64,000 nucleotides of DNA from Thermothielavioides terrestris NRRL 8126 (lineage: Eukaryota > Ascomycota > Sordariomycetes > Sordariales > Chaetomiaceae): contig NC_016459.1 of the NCBI RefSeq assembly GCF_000226115.1, positions 2,713,501 through 2,777,500 of the forward strand. Reading direction: 5' to 3'. Shown here in pieces: positions 44,109 to 57,088 of the stretch. The notes beneath the pieces are model-generated. The model saw nothing but the letters and a program-made list of their open reading frames with translations. It searched no databases and had not been told where the DNA came from. Numbering within the stretch: position 1 is the stretch's first letter; the number at the start of each line of letters is the position of its first letter. Position numbers and translations under genes: made by a program.

Positions 44109-46899
44109 GGCGGGCGAGGCAAATCGTGCCGAAACCGCTTGTTGATGCCGAAAGGCTGTCAGGCTCTGGAGTTTGAGAGTTAGTATGGGTTATCCGTTCA
44201 GTTTGGGAGGAAAAGCATGTTCAGGAGAGCAGCTCAATCGAGGCGTCCTCCAAGGTAGGTATTGGGATTGGAAGTGCGGAATTACTCGCGGAAATGCTTA
44301 GCAGGAAACTGCAGTGTCCAGTGGTTGAACGGTTGTAAGATATTTCGAAGAGAAGGGTAAGCTTTGGAAAATGGGACAAGCCGTTGATGCGAGGTCGAAG
44401 GCAGAGAGCGTGGCTCTAAAGGCTCCGAGATTGAGAGGAGGAGGGAGTTGGAGGAAAGAGAATTCAGGATGGTGCCTGTTGAGGCGTGATCTCAACTTGC
44501 TGCTATGGGTACCAAAGCAGGAAGTTGCGAGTCGTGGACAGGCGAAGGAAAAGAAATCGAAAGAGAATCCGGCAGGAACTGCTGAACTTACCACCGCAGA
44601 GGTTTGTTTATGGGATGACGGGCTGCCGATCGCAAGAACTGAAATGGGCTGGTCAGCAACGATCTTTGCGGGAGAGATACCAAAGGCAGTCGGGCAAAGA
44701 AGGAGGCTTCGTGTGCTTGTGTATGGCCAGGGACCGAGTGTTGAAGGTCTGGGAGCAGAATCACTGCCACAATCGGCTGACGAAAGAAATGGAAGCAAGG
44801 GAGGCGATGAGAGTTCGAAATAGAAGAATGCGGTAGTAAGGGTAATGGTGATGCAAAGACTTACCCAAGAGGTTCGACGATAGAGTCGCTCGTTGAACAA
44901 ACTGCGAGTTGAGGTCAGAGACCGAGTTTTAAATTGCGGTTTGAGCACAAGCTATGAGGAAAGAAGGCGGTTACTGGAGTAACGAGAATTGTCTGGGTAA
45001 AGAAGAGAATCCAAATACCTGGAAGGAAGCGATACCGTCAGCTCGAAAACCCGATTGTAGAAAACCCAATTTTAGAAAGTTAATTGCTGTGCAGAACGGA
45101 AAGAGGTTCTCGAACTGGAAGAGGCAGGGTGAGAAATGAGCAAGTAACTCGAGAAATCGAGCTCAGTGAGGAAAATGTGCGAAAGAAAGAGGAGAGGGCG
45201 AGGAAGGAGGCGAGAAAGGTTTGGATGAATCGGCACCCGGATGGGCGCGCAGAGAATCGAGGAAAAGAGCCGATTAGTGCTTGGAAATCACTCTGCGGAG
45301 CAGAAGGCGGAGGGTTTGGCACAGCAACCTCTTCGGAGGCTGAGCTTCAAGCTTTGAGCCAAGTATCGGGAATTGAGTATTCTGCGTGCCCACCCGGATA
45401 ATGCTGTGGAAGACGGAGTCGGGGAGGAAGGAAGGAAGAGGGAACGAGTCGGCAAGCCGCCAGCTCTGGCTTCGATACTTATCCCAGCAGATGCTGACGG
45501 AAATATGCAAAGCAACAGGAGAAACTGAGCAAGACTCTTACCTTGCGATTGTACTGTAGTCGAGGTTGTGGTTGTTCAACGAATGTTGAGGGAGGAGTAG
45601 CTGGCCTCGAGATACCCGAAGGTTGGTCGATACCAGCAGAAGAGGTGGTGGTTGTGTGGTTGTGGGAGGAAGAGAGCGAGGAGAATCGAGAGCGCAGGCG
45701 AGGGCTTTATACTTGTAGCGAAGAGGCTGGATGTGGCCTGTAAGATGAGATGGCGATGCCAGGAAGGCGAGAAAAAACCAACGGCAGGAAGGCCCAGCCG
45801 TGAGTTATGAGTTACGAGCTGGGTCGCAGAGAAATTTTTGCTTCTCTGCCCAGGTAGAAGGTGGCGGTGTTAACTGAGAATGAACAAACGGATCGAGCAC
45901 TTGCCGTTGCGCGTTCACTTGGCCGGCAAGACAGAGACCAGTCTGGCCCAATGAACTTGTATTTTAATGCAATATTCAATTCTGTCTGCAAAAAAGAGTT
46001 GCCTACTGTCCTTGCCATCAGAGCTGTTCATTCTAGTTCTTTCCTAAACTCTTCTGGTAAGGTAAGGTAGCCTACAGGTGAGAACGGCTGGGTGCAACTT
46101 GGGATGATTAAACTAGTCAGGGGCTAAGTAAACAAAGGACGCCAGGGGGGGCGCTCCCAGAAACTACCAGCTGCTGCCCAACCAAGAATCATTGGCCATT
46201 GTAATCGATTGCAGTGCATCACACCACATCGGATGACCAACTTGAAACTCGGTTATTGGCAGCATAAGGCAGTTTACCAGCGGCTTTCCTTCGCAGCAGG
46301 GAGGTACTCGAATGGTTGTCATCCCCAGGCAGTTGACACTTACGTTCTGATCTGAGCGTCAAAGTTATCTGTTCACTCCAAAAAAAGCATGTATCACACC
46401 AAAGCCAAGAGAAGTAGGCCAGAAACATGGCGCAGAGAATCAAGAGCCATCCTCATGGCACACCTGCAATGCCATGCTGGTCTTGTTCATTATGGGCCTG
46501 GTAACTACCTATGCCTCAGCGACAAGAGCAGTCAAAGTCCTCCAATACCTGTATCACACTTCCCCATTCCCGTGTAGATACGTGAAGGCAGGGCAAGCGA
46601 AGTCAGCGAGCACGGCCAAAAAATTCCATCTTTTCCATCTTCCACAGAATATGTCTCCTGAGCAAATACTTCAGCCCGGTCCTTTTACAGATTGCAGATG
46701 TCCCTTAGCCCTCACTCCATCAGACCCCAAGAGACGCAGCTGAGTTGAAAGTGAAGAACCACAGAAACCCGACCCCCAATGCCATGCACTTTCAGCCAAG
46801 CAACTTCCCTTCCATCATGGCCTGCTTCCAACCAGGTCAAGACGGCCTGCTTTGCCCCATCAACGCGCACATGTTCCCGCCGGCCATTATCCAACGATC
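44109..46899. promoter_or_regulatory. Argonaute leader and promoter; rna14 3' UTR
   Basis: From the Argonaute ATG to about 45700 the minus strand looks like a transcribed, spliced 5' leader. Strong donors GTAAGA (45536-45541), GTAAGT (44859-44864) and GTAAGT (44586-44591) are visible, with several pyrimidine-AG acceptors such as those near 45115, 44992 and 44639. C/T-rich exon-like sequence lies just upstream of the first donor. The remaining ~1.2 kb up to 46899 should contain upstream promoter sequence and the rna14 3' UTR; I see nothing else there. The leader exon structure is inferred. Confidence 0.55.
45705..45711 (-). promoter_or_regulatory. TATA box candidate for the Argonaute leader
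   Basis: The minus strand reads TATAAAG, followed about 25 bp later by a C/T-rich stretch typical of fungal transcription starts and then by the first strong splice donor of the leader. The spacing suits transcription starting near 45680. Confidence 0.5.
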
Positions 46900-49800
46900 C
46901 TAGTAAGGGGCCGGCGGATACCGGGGATAGCCACCCTGCGCCGGCGGTGGTGGCGGCGCCTGGCCATAGCCCAACTGCGGCGGCGGCGGAGCCCCGTATC
47001 CCTGCTGAGCCACAGGTGGAGGCGGATAGGGCGGCCACGCGGCGCCCGCGCCGCCTTCATACTGCACGGGTGGCGGGTGGCCGTAGGCTGCCTGGGGAGG
47101 CGGCGCGTATACGGCCGGCGGGGGCTCGTATGATCCGCTGGAGCCCGGCCGCATGGGGGACTGCCTGTATGGAGCGCCGGAGGTGGGCGGCGCGCGGCCG
47201 CCTCCGAGGTAAGGGCTCAGCGGCCGGCCGGCGGGTGCCGGGGAGTCGCGGCTCTGATAGCCGCCGTACTGGCCGGGATAGTCCGGGCCTGGGCGGGTAT
47301 TCTTCCACACCTGATAGTCGGGAATCGGCGTGTCGCGCAGCAGGTTTGTCATCCTGGCGGGGTTGAAGCGGTGGAAGTCGTAGAACTCGGCCCGAGGGAT
47401 TTGGCTGAGGAGGAAGGTGATATCCCGCGCTATCGGAGCCGGTGCAGCGGTATACGAGGCTGCGCTCTGGCCCTGCAACCGGCGCTGCTGGTCCAGCCGG
47501 CGGCCTGCGGCGCCCTTGAGCGGCGAAGCGCCTCGCTGGAACTCCCCTAATTCATTGCGCTGGATCTTGCGTGGTGGCTCGTCGAAGTCATCTGCGGGCA
47601 ATGGTCGCTTAGGAGAGTTCGTGGCCGGCTGGAACTGAGGCGCGGGACTGACGCGGGAAGCGAAGGGAGGCGGGCGAGGCGAGTTTTGGAGGGAGGTGCC
47701 TTGCTCGATGGAGGGCACCAGGACTTTTGGCCTAAGTTGGGTCGCGGGCGAGACAATGATGCGCGCTGCGATGGGGTCGAACTTGTCGCTCGAATACCGC
47801 GCGCTGAACTGAGCAAGCTTCGGATCCTCGGGGAAGAGCTCCGCCATGCGCTTTTCCAACTTGGCGATCTGGGCCAGCTCGCCGAACTGCGACTCGTACT
47901 TATGAAAGTAGGCATAGAGAGGCTTGGCTTTGTGCACAAGCTCAGGTTTTTGCGTCAAGCGGTTGACAACTGTCTCGAAGAGGACGCGAGCATCTGGGAC
48001 GAGTTAGCCAAGCACATACATGGGCAACAATGGGCAGCAGCTCTCACTTGTGTAGTCATCACGGGAATGGAGATACTTGATGTTCTCCAAAGTGAAATTC
48101 TCGTCCTCGGGGAACAGCTTCGCACCACGATCAAAGATCTTGCCGCCGGCCGGGTCCTTATAGATGGTCCACTCTAGCTGGGCGACAGCAGAGTAAACAT
48201 CGCTGGTGAGTCGGCCCCGGTGGCGGGCATCTTGGAAGGCTTGCCGCATGCCACCCATCTCGGTGTTGGGTTTGCCCTTGCCTTGGATACGGCGCATCGC
48301 CCGGATTAAGGCAATCCAGACGAACGAGATGGTCCGCGAAAGCAGCTGAGTCTGGGCGGCATAGCCTTGTTTGATGGCCCGGATCTGGTCGTTCGTCCTG
48401 GTCTCCTTGCCCCTCTTGTCTGAGGAGCCCGCTTCGTCTTCATCCTCATCCTCCTCTTCAGACTTGTTGGTGGGGGTCTCGCCAGATGACTTCGCAGCCT
48501 CCTCGATCCGCGCGAGCTCGGCGGTTTCCCGCTCTTTGAGGCCCTTGACGATGCCGTAGAGCGTGTCCAGGACTTTGTCATAGGGCGCACGCACCGCCTT
48601 CCCACGGGCAATTTTTGATTCGTCATTCTCCTCAATCGGATAGGTGGACTCGATGTAGTCGGCGTGCTTTAGAGCGAGCAAGACGCTCTCAGGATTTGCT
48701 TCAATACCCCTGAGGAGGAAATCAAGGCCGGCCGAGCCGCCATCCTTGGCTCTGATGTTGTTGTCGAAGCACCACTGCGCAGCATCGACCCACATCTCGG
48801 GCCAAAACCGCAAGGCCATGAGCGCTTGGTTATAGACATAGACAACGCGCTTCTGGTACATGCCAGGCTGGTCTTTGTCGTCCTTGAGGTCAAGGGGGTC
48901 CGACTTTTCCCAGTCGATCCATTTCTTCCAAAGCTCCACTTGCTCCATGTACTCCTGGTCACCGTCAAAGCCAGGCGCCGGCGGGAGACGTGGGAGAGTC
49001 GTCCGCTGAAGCCCCCGTGTGATGTTTTCGAGGGCCGTGTAGGCGCTCTTCGCCGACATGTATGACGCAGACTTTTCCGCCAGGTACTTACGGCCGGTCA
49101 ACTTGTTAAGACCCATCTCAAACTGGTCGTACTCCTTCCACAGGGTATTGACGTTCGCGATGGGCACACAAATCGCTCGCTGGTACGCCTTGCGAAGCTG
49201 ATCCATCTTCTGTTGGTCCTGCCATTGGCTTCCGCCGACGGTTCCCGGGCCGAACTTGATGAACTGGATGTACTCAGCCCAGATCTTGCCAGAGTCTTTA
49301 TCCAAGCCAATATTGTCAATCACAAACTCGTAGGCGCGGGAGACGGTCTGGCGAGCGTTTCCGGTGCTATCGTTCAGGTCGTTCCTCCGACGGATGTAGT
49401 CGAGGTACTTGGTCCACAAGTTCACATTGAGTGTTGACATGAGAGACTTGTTGAAGATGAGCTCGGCTTCTGGGAAGTTGTTCATGTCCAACTCCATGGC
49501 GAGGTAATCGACCCAGACGTCGGCCTATGAGAGCTGTTAGAATCGCAGTCACCTACAGCAAACGAGGATTCCTTTATCCGTTCTTCTTCTCACTTACAGC
49601 TTGAGGGAAGACGGCAAGAAAGCGCTCATAGGTCTGCCTCGCTTGTTCGATGTCGTTCTTGGCGCGGTGCTCTGCGATCAGCGCCAACCACGCATCCATG
49701 GCGCCTCGGGGATCATCGCGAATGCGGGCCTCTAGCTGCGCGACCTTGTCAACCCGAGCTTGCGCTGGGGGGGCATCCTCCCGCCGGCCGGCAGGAGCAG

Positions 49801-50287
49801 CCGCCGGGGCATTCTCGCGGGAAGCAGGATCCGCACTGGAAGGGGCGACAGCAGACTGTTTGGCAGTAATGGGGTGTTGGAGAGGGGAGCGCAGGACAGC
49901 AGAGTGCGATGCAGGCACAGGCGCCTCGTCATCTTCAGAGTCGGAGTCTCCCACTAGGAAGCCTCCTGCCGTGCGTGGCTTCTTCTTAGCAGCCCGCTGG
50001 GGTGAAGTTCTGAGGGGCATGTGGTCCGCAGCTGGCTGGAGCGCGGCACCAGCGGCTGACGCAGTGGTGACCGATTCAGGATCGTACTCGCCCCCGTCAT
50101 CGGTGTCACCATCAGGAGATGGCAGGTCACCTGGAGCATGTCGTTGGCTTGGATCAACGGAATACTCTGCTTGATCTTGATGGGTGCTATGCTGCTGAAT
50201 ATGCTCTTGTTCGCCGCCAATTGTCTCCTCATACCCCCCATTGTCACCCCAAGCGTCGCCCTGGTAAGTGGAGTCGTATTCAGCCAT
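46900..50287 (-). CDS. rna14: mRNA 3'-end processing factor Rna14 (CstF-77)
   Basis: Rna14 is the HAT-repeat scaffold of cleavage factor IA, needed for pre-mRNA cleavage and polyadenylation. Three exons (49598-50287, 48048-49524, 46900-47993) give 1086 residues, longer than yeast (677) because of disordered ends, as usual in filamentous fungi. Residues 1-175 are acidic/Ala-Pro-rich. HAT repeats begin at LEARIRDDPRGAMDAWLALI and continue through ADVWVDYLAMELD, LWTKYLDYIRRRND, IWAEYIQFIKFGPG, LWKKWIDWEKSDPLD and MWVDAAQWCFDNN (Suf domain). A Ser/Glu/Asp insertion sits near 48430-48500. The C-terminal ~150 residues are Pro/Gly/Tyr-rich repeats ending GYPRYPPAPY. The monkeytail-like segment is hard to place. 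Family identity is strong. Confidence 0.95.
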
Positions 50288-51458
50288 CGTGCTAGAGAAC
50301 TGCTTCGTGATGAATAGGTCAGGTTGGTCCCCCGGGGGTCCGGTCTTTCGCGCGCGCGCTGGGTATGACTCGGGATGGCAGACTCGTGGTGCCGAGGGCG
50401 TGCGACGGTAGTCGAGGTCTCGACGGATTTGGTTTTCGGCTCAGAGCTATCGGTCGGGATCGTAGCGGTTTGGAGGCAATGCCGCTTGTGAAGGCCGGGT
50501 CGATAATTTGAGCAATGGTCGACAAGGATGCAATGTCGGTGGGCAAGACGGAATGGAGAAACGCTCGAGTACGGATCGAAAGAAGTCGCGAGATTTTGAC
50601 CGGTGAACTGGGGGAACTGGTTTAGTGAATGAGGAGCGGGAAAAGAAAATGTGAGAGCCGCATGCTGCTGATAAAAGGCTGCGGCGGATAGAGAACAAAG
50701 AAAATTCAGCAATTATTGTGACCAGGCGCTAGTTAGGTCAGGTATATGGGATTTGCTACTGTATCCTATTGTGCGCAAGGTCGCGTCTATTCAGACAGGT
50801 TGCTGCTATTTTGCAGAGGTTGTTCAAGGCAGGTCCAGTGCAGCGAGGCCCGGGTGATGTGCAGAAAAGAGTCCACAGCCACGCGACGGCCCAACCAGCT
50901 GTTCAATCTGACTTTGCAGGGAGGAGGGCGTGGCTAGCGCTGAGATCGTGCGCCACAGCGGCAGTCTGCCAGCCTCAGTTGTGGGTCAAGCTCTTCCTGC
51001 TTCCATGCAGTGTGGGGCCACAGCCCAGGCGCACGAACGCGTCTCTCAGCTGTGGCCAATTTACGCGACTTTACCTACCCTTGCAGAGCACACGCTTGCG
51101 AGACCGCGGAGACCGCGTCGCAACTTCCGCGACCGAGTGAACGCCTCGAAAGTGTGCCCACCCACTTGTAACTGACCACTGGCCCCTCGACGAACGCTGT
51201 GCCCCATTTTACAGCGGGAAGGTGGTCAAAACAAACACGGCTGCTTAGCGCTTTTCTGGAAACGCAACCCTCCCGCCCTTTTCCGCCCAACCGCCATCTC
51301 TCCCGTCGAGCTCTTCGCCTCCACTCCTTCGCGCCTCCAAACAGGCCTACCGCGACAACCCCGTCGGCCCAAACAGCTTCGCAAAATATCTTGCAGCAAT
51401 CGGTTTTTTTGGTTTAATTCCCATTCTTGATATCAGCAAATCGCCACATACCGCCAAG
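50288..51458. promoter_or_regulatory. Divergent promoter region rna14 / asf1
   Basis: About 1.2 kb between divergent start codons. The rna14 side (50288-50710, minus) contains several upstream ATGs with short frames, so the leader could carry uORFs if transcription starts far out. The asf1 side has a C/T-rich run before its ATG. No TATA box or repeat is clear. Confidence 0.45.
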
Positions 51459-52485
51459 ATGTCGGTCGTGTCCCTGCTCGGGGTCAATGTTATCAACAAC
51501 CCCGCCAAGTTCACCGACAAGTACGAATTCGAGATCACCTTCGAGTGCTTGGAGCCGCTGCAGAAGGGTATGTTCCTGTTTGTTTCTCCCCGCCGACCTT
51601 CGCAGTTATAAGATGTCGCAAATCTAACTAACACGTGCCTTCCTCCCCTCCCCGCAGACCTCGAATGGAAACTCACGTACGTCGGCTCCGCGCAGTCGGA
51701 CCACTACGACCAGGAGCTGGACTCGCTGCTGGTCGGCCCGATCCCGGTGGGCATCAACAAGTTCGTGTTCGAGGCGGACCCGCCCGACACGAAGCGCATC
51801 CCGATCGACGAGCTGCTCGGCGTGACGGTGATCCTGCTGACGTGCGCCTACGACGGCCGCGAGTTCGTCCGCGTCGGCTACTACGTCAACAATGAGTACG
51901 AGAGCGAAGAGCTGGCCAACGACCCGCCCGCCAAGCCCGTCATCGAGAAGATCCGCCGCAACGTGCTCGCCAACAAGCCGCGCGTCACGAGGTTCGCCAT
52001 CAAGTGGTATGTGCATGCCTCGTGTCGAATCGGGAGGCGCTGCATGGCTTTACGCTCGCTAACTGGTCTTCTTTCTGATTTATAGGGATTCCGAGGCTTC
52101 TGCTCCGCCCGAGTTCCCCCCCGAGCAGCCGGAAGCCGACCTCGTCGCGGACGAGGAGGAATACGGCGCCGAGGAGCTTGCCGAAGAAGAGGAGCTGCTC
52201 GCTGCCGAGGAGGCCGCCGCCAACGGCGAAGGGGCCGGAGACAGGGACACCCATATGGAGGGTGTCGAGGGGCCCGATGGTGAGAACGGAGTTGATGAGG
52301 AAGATCTCTCCGACGAGGGCAGTGTCGATATTGAAGGCGAGAGTGAGGAAGAACTAGAGGAGTATGAGGGCGAGGTCGAGGGTGAGGGCGAAGGTGAGGC
52401 CGCTGATGGCGACGATATGGAGGTCGACAAGCCGGAGGGTGCTGTTGGTGAAGGACATAAGCCGGATGATGTGATGGTTCATTAG
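51459..52485 (+). CDS. asf1: Histone chaperone Asf1
   Basis: Asf1 binds H3-H4 dimers and passes them to CAF-1, HIRA and the acetyltransferase Rtt109. Three exons (51459-51567, 51658-52006, 52086-52485) give 285 residues. The conserved immunoglobulin-like core fills residues 1-155: [75 protein letters not shown] and GYYVNNEY, ending RFAIKWDSE. The remaining ~130 residues are strongly acidic (Glu/Asp runs), as in yeast Asf1, though longer than the animal tail. Start choice is fixed by the invariant N-terminus. Confidence 0.97.
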
Positions 52486-52771
52486 ACGATGATATGAGTG
52501 GCGGGGAGAGGCGCTGAAGCGGCAACGTCGCCCGTGCGTCAGGGAGGGAACACGACCCGGAACATTGTTTTGCATGGGCTAGGAGATTTGGAGGAGAGCA
52601 CATTCATACCCCTAAACGTTCTGGCTTATGTCGTGGAATGGCCGAGGAACTGTTCAGTCTTGCATCTCATTTATTGGCCGTCTTACTTCGCGACCCCCGC
52701 TAGTGTATCCAAGGCGGTGCCAGACACCGATACCTGTCACATTTCTATTTCCAAGCCTATGCTTGCGACAG
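52486..52771. other. Convergent spacer asf1 / utp22
   Basis: A short spacer between two convergent stop codons. It should contain both 3' UTRs and shows nothing else. Confidence 0.5.
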
Positions 52772-55700
52772 CTACGCGCCCTTCACCTCAATTTTGTCAA
52801 CGAGAGCCGCTCCTATCCTCGCGATCTCGGCGAGGATGGCCTCCCTGTTTACCTCCACCACATCCGCCTCGTCGTCCGACTCCTGCTCCTCGCCATCCTC
52901 GGCTCGCTTCTTCTCCGCCGCCGGCTTGTACGACGTGGGCAGGTTGATCCTAAAACTCCGTCTCTGCATCTGGGGGTTCCAGATCGCCCCGATCGTGTGG
53001 TCGTCCACGGCACCGCGGAAGAAGACCAGCGGCCCGCCGTACGCCGCGCTCAGGTGCTCCAGGAACAGATCGGCGGGATGCTGCGCCAGCGGCAGCGGCG
53101 CCAGGCCGGTCCGCTCGTCCAGGTTCTTGAACTTGGCCTGTGTCGTGCTCTCCGCCTCGTCCGGGTCGGCCGTGGCGAACGTCTTCAGCGTGCTCTTCAC
53201 CGCCTTGCTGTTCAGGCGGATCAGCACGTCGTAGTCCTTCAGCGACGGCACGAACAGCCGCCTGCAGTCCAGCTCGACGCCCTGCTCCCGGATCAAGCGC
53301 GACGCGCTCTTGGCCAGGGACGTCATCCGCGCGGCGGCGACCTTGCAGGGCTTCGGCTCGCCCCTAAGCGTGGTCCAGGCCACGCCGCTGGGTTCCTGCG
53401 CGGTGGCGACGAAGAGGACGGTGTGGTTCATGTTGGGGTCGATCTTGCGCCACGCTTCCAGTCGTGTGCCGACGGATGCGCGGTCCGCAGCCGGCATGTC
53501 GCCGCCCGTGTCGACGATGAGGGGCTCGGAGCGCCAGTCCCAGCGGGAGAGGAACAGCAGCGTCCGCATGAAGCCGGTGCTGGCGCTCGAGGGCGCGTCC
53601 CAAGGATAGGGGGAGAGGAAGACGTGGAGTACGGCAAGCTCGATAAACTCTTCGGTAAAGTGGCAGGAGAGCTTGTGAGCGTTGAACCAGTGCTTCACCA
53701 GGCGGATCGTCGGGGACAAGGCGGGGAAACGAGTGGCGCAGGTGGAAATGTACTGGTTGTGTAAAGGCAGGTTGGTGAATAGTCGTCTGAAGGTTGCGAG
53801 CTGGGTCGTGGCGCGCTGGCGCAGATACTGCTCCAAAGTCTTGTCCTTGACTTGGCGTTCCAAGAGCGACTCCTCGAGATCGCTCTGGATACGCAGGCGG
53901 AATGAAGTGCCAGACTCGTAGACAACATCAAGGAAGGCAAGATTTTCGGTTTCGAACTTGGAATTCTCAAGACCGATGTGAGTCTTGGCTTCGCCAGGCT
54001 TGCTCGACTCCAGCAGACTGCCGATCATGGAGAGAAAAGCGATCTTTGTCCGCTGGATGGCGACGAGGCTTTCGGGCCACTTTCCTGATGCTTCGAACGA
54101 TATGACGCACTCAAGCGGTCGCGGTCCGGACTTCTCCGACCCAAATGTAGGAGGCTTGACCGAAGCATACCGCAGCTCGGGGCAGATGGGCGCGATTTGC
54201 CTGACACGCAGCGGTAAGTCATCCAGATCCCGGACATCGCGCTCGAAAGCGCCAAATGCCTTCTTCGCGACATTGAACAAGGCGGTATCGGCGGGCTTGA
54301 GGGACAGTAGGTCAGGAAGACTGTTGCCATAGACGGTGATCTCGTCGTGGAGATGCCCGATCCGCAGGTGACGTCTGATGACATATCGCACGATCTCCTC
54401 GCACAGATCAAAGGGCGTCGTGGAAGTCCAGATCAGCGTTTCTCGGATCGTGTCACGCTCGAATCGTCTGAGCTCCGCCTTGTCACCCCAAAATCTGCGG
54501 AACTCCTCACATTTCTCCTTTTCCTGAGCGCTCGGCCCAGCAGATGGGCCGCGGTCGACAGTCCGCGCCATGTTTGCGGGGTCGAAAAGGACACCAATCT
54601 CTAAGGGCGATGTCCCTTGTGTATCCGGGGCCTCGGCAAGTGGCCAGGGAGGGCAAGCCGGGGCTTGGAGGTGAATCAAGCGAGCCCTCTCCCCCATCTC
54701 CTTGTCCGCCAGGGCTCTCTTCAGGATCCGGTAGACCTCGCTGCCAAGCCGCCATGCCGGCCCCCGGAAATCTGCGCCTGCCTCGACCGACGCCCTGTCG
54801 AACTTCAAGCGGGCAAACAAGTCGAAGCTAACTGACGGGAAATCGGACTTGAGAATGAAGGTTGGGTTGAACTGGTCGGCCGCGCTGTCAGCCAGGAGGC
54901 TCCGCGTCCATTTCGCGTGTTGGTGAAGCAAGGCGGCGGACCAGGGCCCCATCTTGAAGGCAATATTTAACTGTTGAGCAGAATCATAGAGGATAGGGCC
55001 CGATTCGAGATGCGACGCCAACTCTGATTTCCCTGGTCCGTTCCCTGGTCCGAAGACACACGGCTCCTCGGCGAAATTGGTCACCGACAAGAACTGGATG
55101 AGCGCCTTGAACAGCTGGGTGCTGCTGAGTGAGGCAGACAGCGCAGCGTGCCCCTTGCTCTCGCCTCCCTGGAGGAGCAGGGCTAGAAGCACCGCCCACT
55201 CAAAATGTCCGAATCCGCCTTGCGAGATGTCCCCTCCAAAACCTCTCTGCTGCAGCCAGATACGCCCCAGCATGCAGGCATTCTTGAACGCTGCACACTT
55301 CTTCTCGGCCTTCCGCAAAACCTTGAGGTAAGGGAGGAAGCAGCTCTCAGCGACAAGGGTCGAGTTGTAGAACGGTGTAGGGTGAGGCGGCGTGTCGGAA
55401 TGCTCAGCCTGGCTCTTGCGAACCAGCGGCGCTCCCAAGTGGAGCTTGTTCTTCGGGAAGAAGCCATCTGGTGCGCACGGGATGATTCGTATTCTGTAGT
55501 CCAACACCCTCTTGTCTTCGGGATTTTCTGAATCCTTGTCTTTGGAAGCCTTCGGCCGGAAAGCGAGGACGGGGCAGAGGGGGTTGCCGTTCAGACGCTC
55601 GAAGGAGAGCGTGCTCTCGCTGTCGAACACCTTGCGCAGGGCAGATGCAACGACCGCCAGGTAGTAAGCCCTCTTGTAGAAGTAGCGCAGATCAAGATAG

Positions 55701-56214
55701 TCCTTCTCCTGCAGGATGCCTTCGGGAAGGACGACGACCATATCGATAGCGTGGTCCTTCTGAGTCCTGACCATCGTCTTCGAGACATAGCTGCCAACGA
55801 CGTTGAATTGCGCAGGCTTCTCGAAAGCAACCTTGTAGTTGGAGTTCTCGGGTGGCGGCGGGTCGGGGAAGGGGACCTTGATTTTGTGTTTCTTCTCCAG
55901 TTTCGCTGCGGCCTCAGCAATCTGCGGCAAGTCAGCACGCCGAAGACGGTCGGTATCGATCGACGTGGCCCTCGTACCGGACGGGGCTCGTGGGGTTTGA
56001 TTGCCTCGATCGCCTCTTTTATGCGGTGCAGCAGGGCGTCGGCGCCGTCGAGAGCAGTCGCATGGTCTAGGCGAACAGAGTCGAGCAGCTCTTCGGCCTC
56101 GAGCACGAATGCCCGCGATCTGGAGATACCCGTCGACGCCGCCGACTCCAGGGCAGCCTCAGCACCCTCCGGGCCGTGGCCGAGTTTACGTCGCTTGGCT
56201 GGGGCCGGCTCCAT
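52772..56214 (-). CDS. utp22: SSU processome protein Utp22 (Nrap family)
   Basis: Utp22/Nrap is a large nucleotidyltransferase-like scaffold that joins Rrp7 and the UtpC complex in the small-subunit processome. Two exons (55978-56214, 52772-55921) give 1128 residues, near yeast Utp22 (1237). The 56-nt intron lies after HEPRP and joins directly to IAEAAAKLEKK. Family landmarks: VVGSYVSKTMVRTQKDHAIDMVVVLPEGILQEKDYLDLRY is the NTP-transferase-like first domain; FKNACMLGRIWLQQRGFGG, LVKHWFNAHKLSCHF with EEFIELAVLHVFLSPYPW, and GAIWNPQMQRRSFRINLP follow in Nrap order. The N-terminus carries a short basic PAKRRKLG that may be a nuclear signal. I chose the ATG at 56214 because the longer frame upstream has no in-frame ATG. 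Confidence 0.95.
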
Positions 56215-57088
56215 CGTTGCGAGCAAGTCGAGGATCTTGGACGCTGAGGCGCCTAAGGGTCTTGGTTGCTCCGTTTAACAACTCCAAGTGGCATGCATCT
56301 CGTCCATCTCGGTGCCAAGGTCGCTTTTCCTAAACTTTTTTGACCAGGGGCCGTGGTAGGGAGGGCCTGATAAGATAAGGTACCTGGTACTTGGGCGCGC
56401 AATGGGCGGTCAAGGCGGGCAGTATTCAAGCTGGTTCAACTATTCCGTACACTTTGAGCTTTTTAGCCAATTCTGCGTTTTCCATCAAATCTGCATTTTC
56501 CAGCCTCTTCAACAACACCAGTAACATCGTCATTTTGTACGTATTCTTGTGGCGACATGCATGCTAGGTGTTGTGGTGGTGCTCGCTGTAATATTTTGGT
56601 GGGAGCGCACGGGCCGCCCCTGGCTGGCATGTGTTTCTCAGAAATCTGGCCGTGTTTGGGGGTCGCTTTTCGTCCGGTGTTGGCAGGGCCGCACAGTGGT
56701 ATTCAGCTCGCAGGCACACTGTCTTCATCACCTTGTCACTCGTCAGGCAGCTCAGGCTCACCGAGACTGCGCTGGTACCTGGCATCGGGGAGATCTCAGT
56801 TCTTCCGTCTCCCAAGTGAAAGAACGTATGGGTTTCACTCAGAGCTGAACTGTTGAACACCATCTCGGGTAATTAGTCCTCCCCTCAGATGATTTCGGGC
56901 ATCGCTTTCATGATCGCCCCACCTCGCCGGCTCCGAAAACCACGCCTTCGCAGAACGCAGGCCGAACGACGGTGACGACACTAGGGCGGACAAACATCAA
57001 TCTTCATTCCTGCGTAGTATTGCAGGCTTCTCGATCAGTTAATATCATACCAGAGAAGGTACTGCTTCCGCCGACCGGCGCCGCCGCC
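56215..57088. promoter_or_regulatory. Divergent promoter region utp22 / ski3
   Basis: About 0.87 kb between divergent starts, with an AT-richer, T-rich centre (about 56440-56540). Overlapping ~100-codon frames at 56549-56863 on both strands are shadows of one another without family features. No TATA box is certain. Confidence 0.45.
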
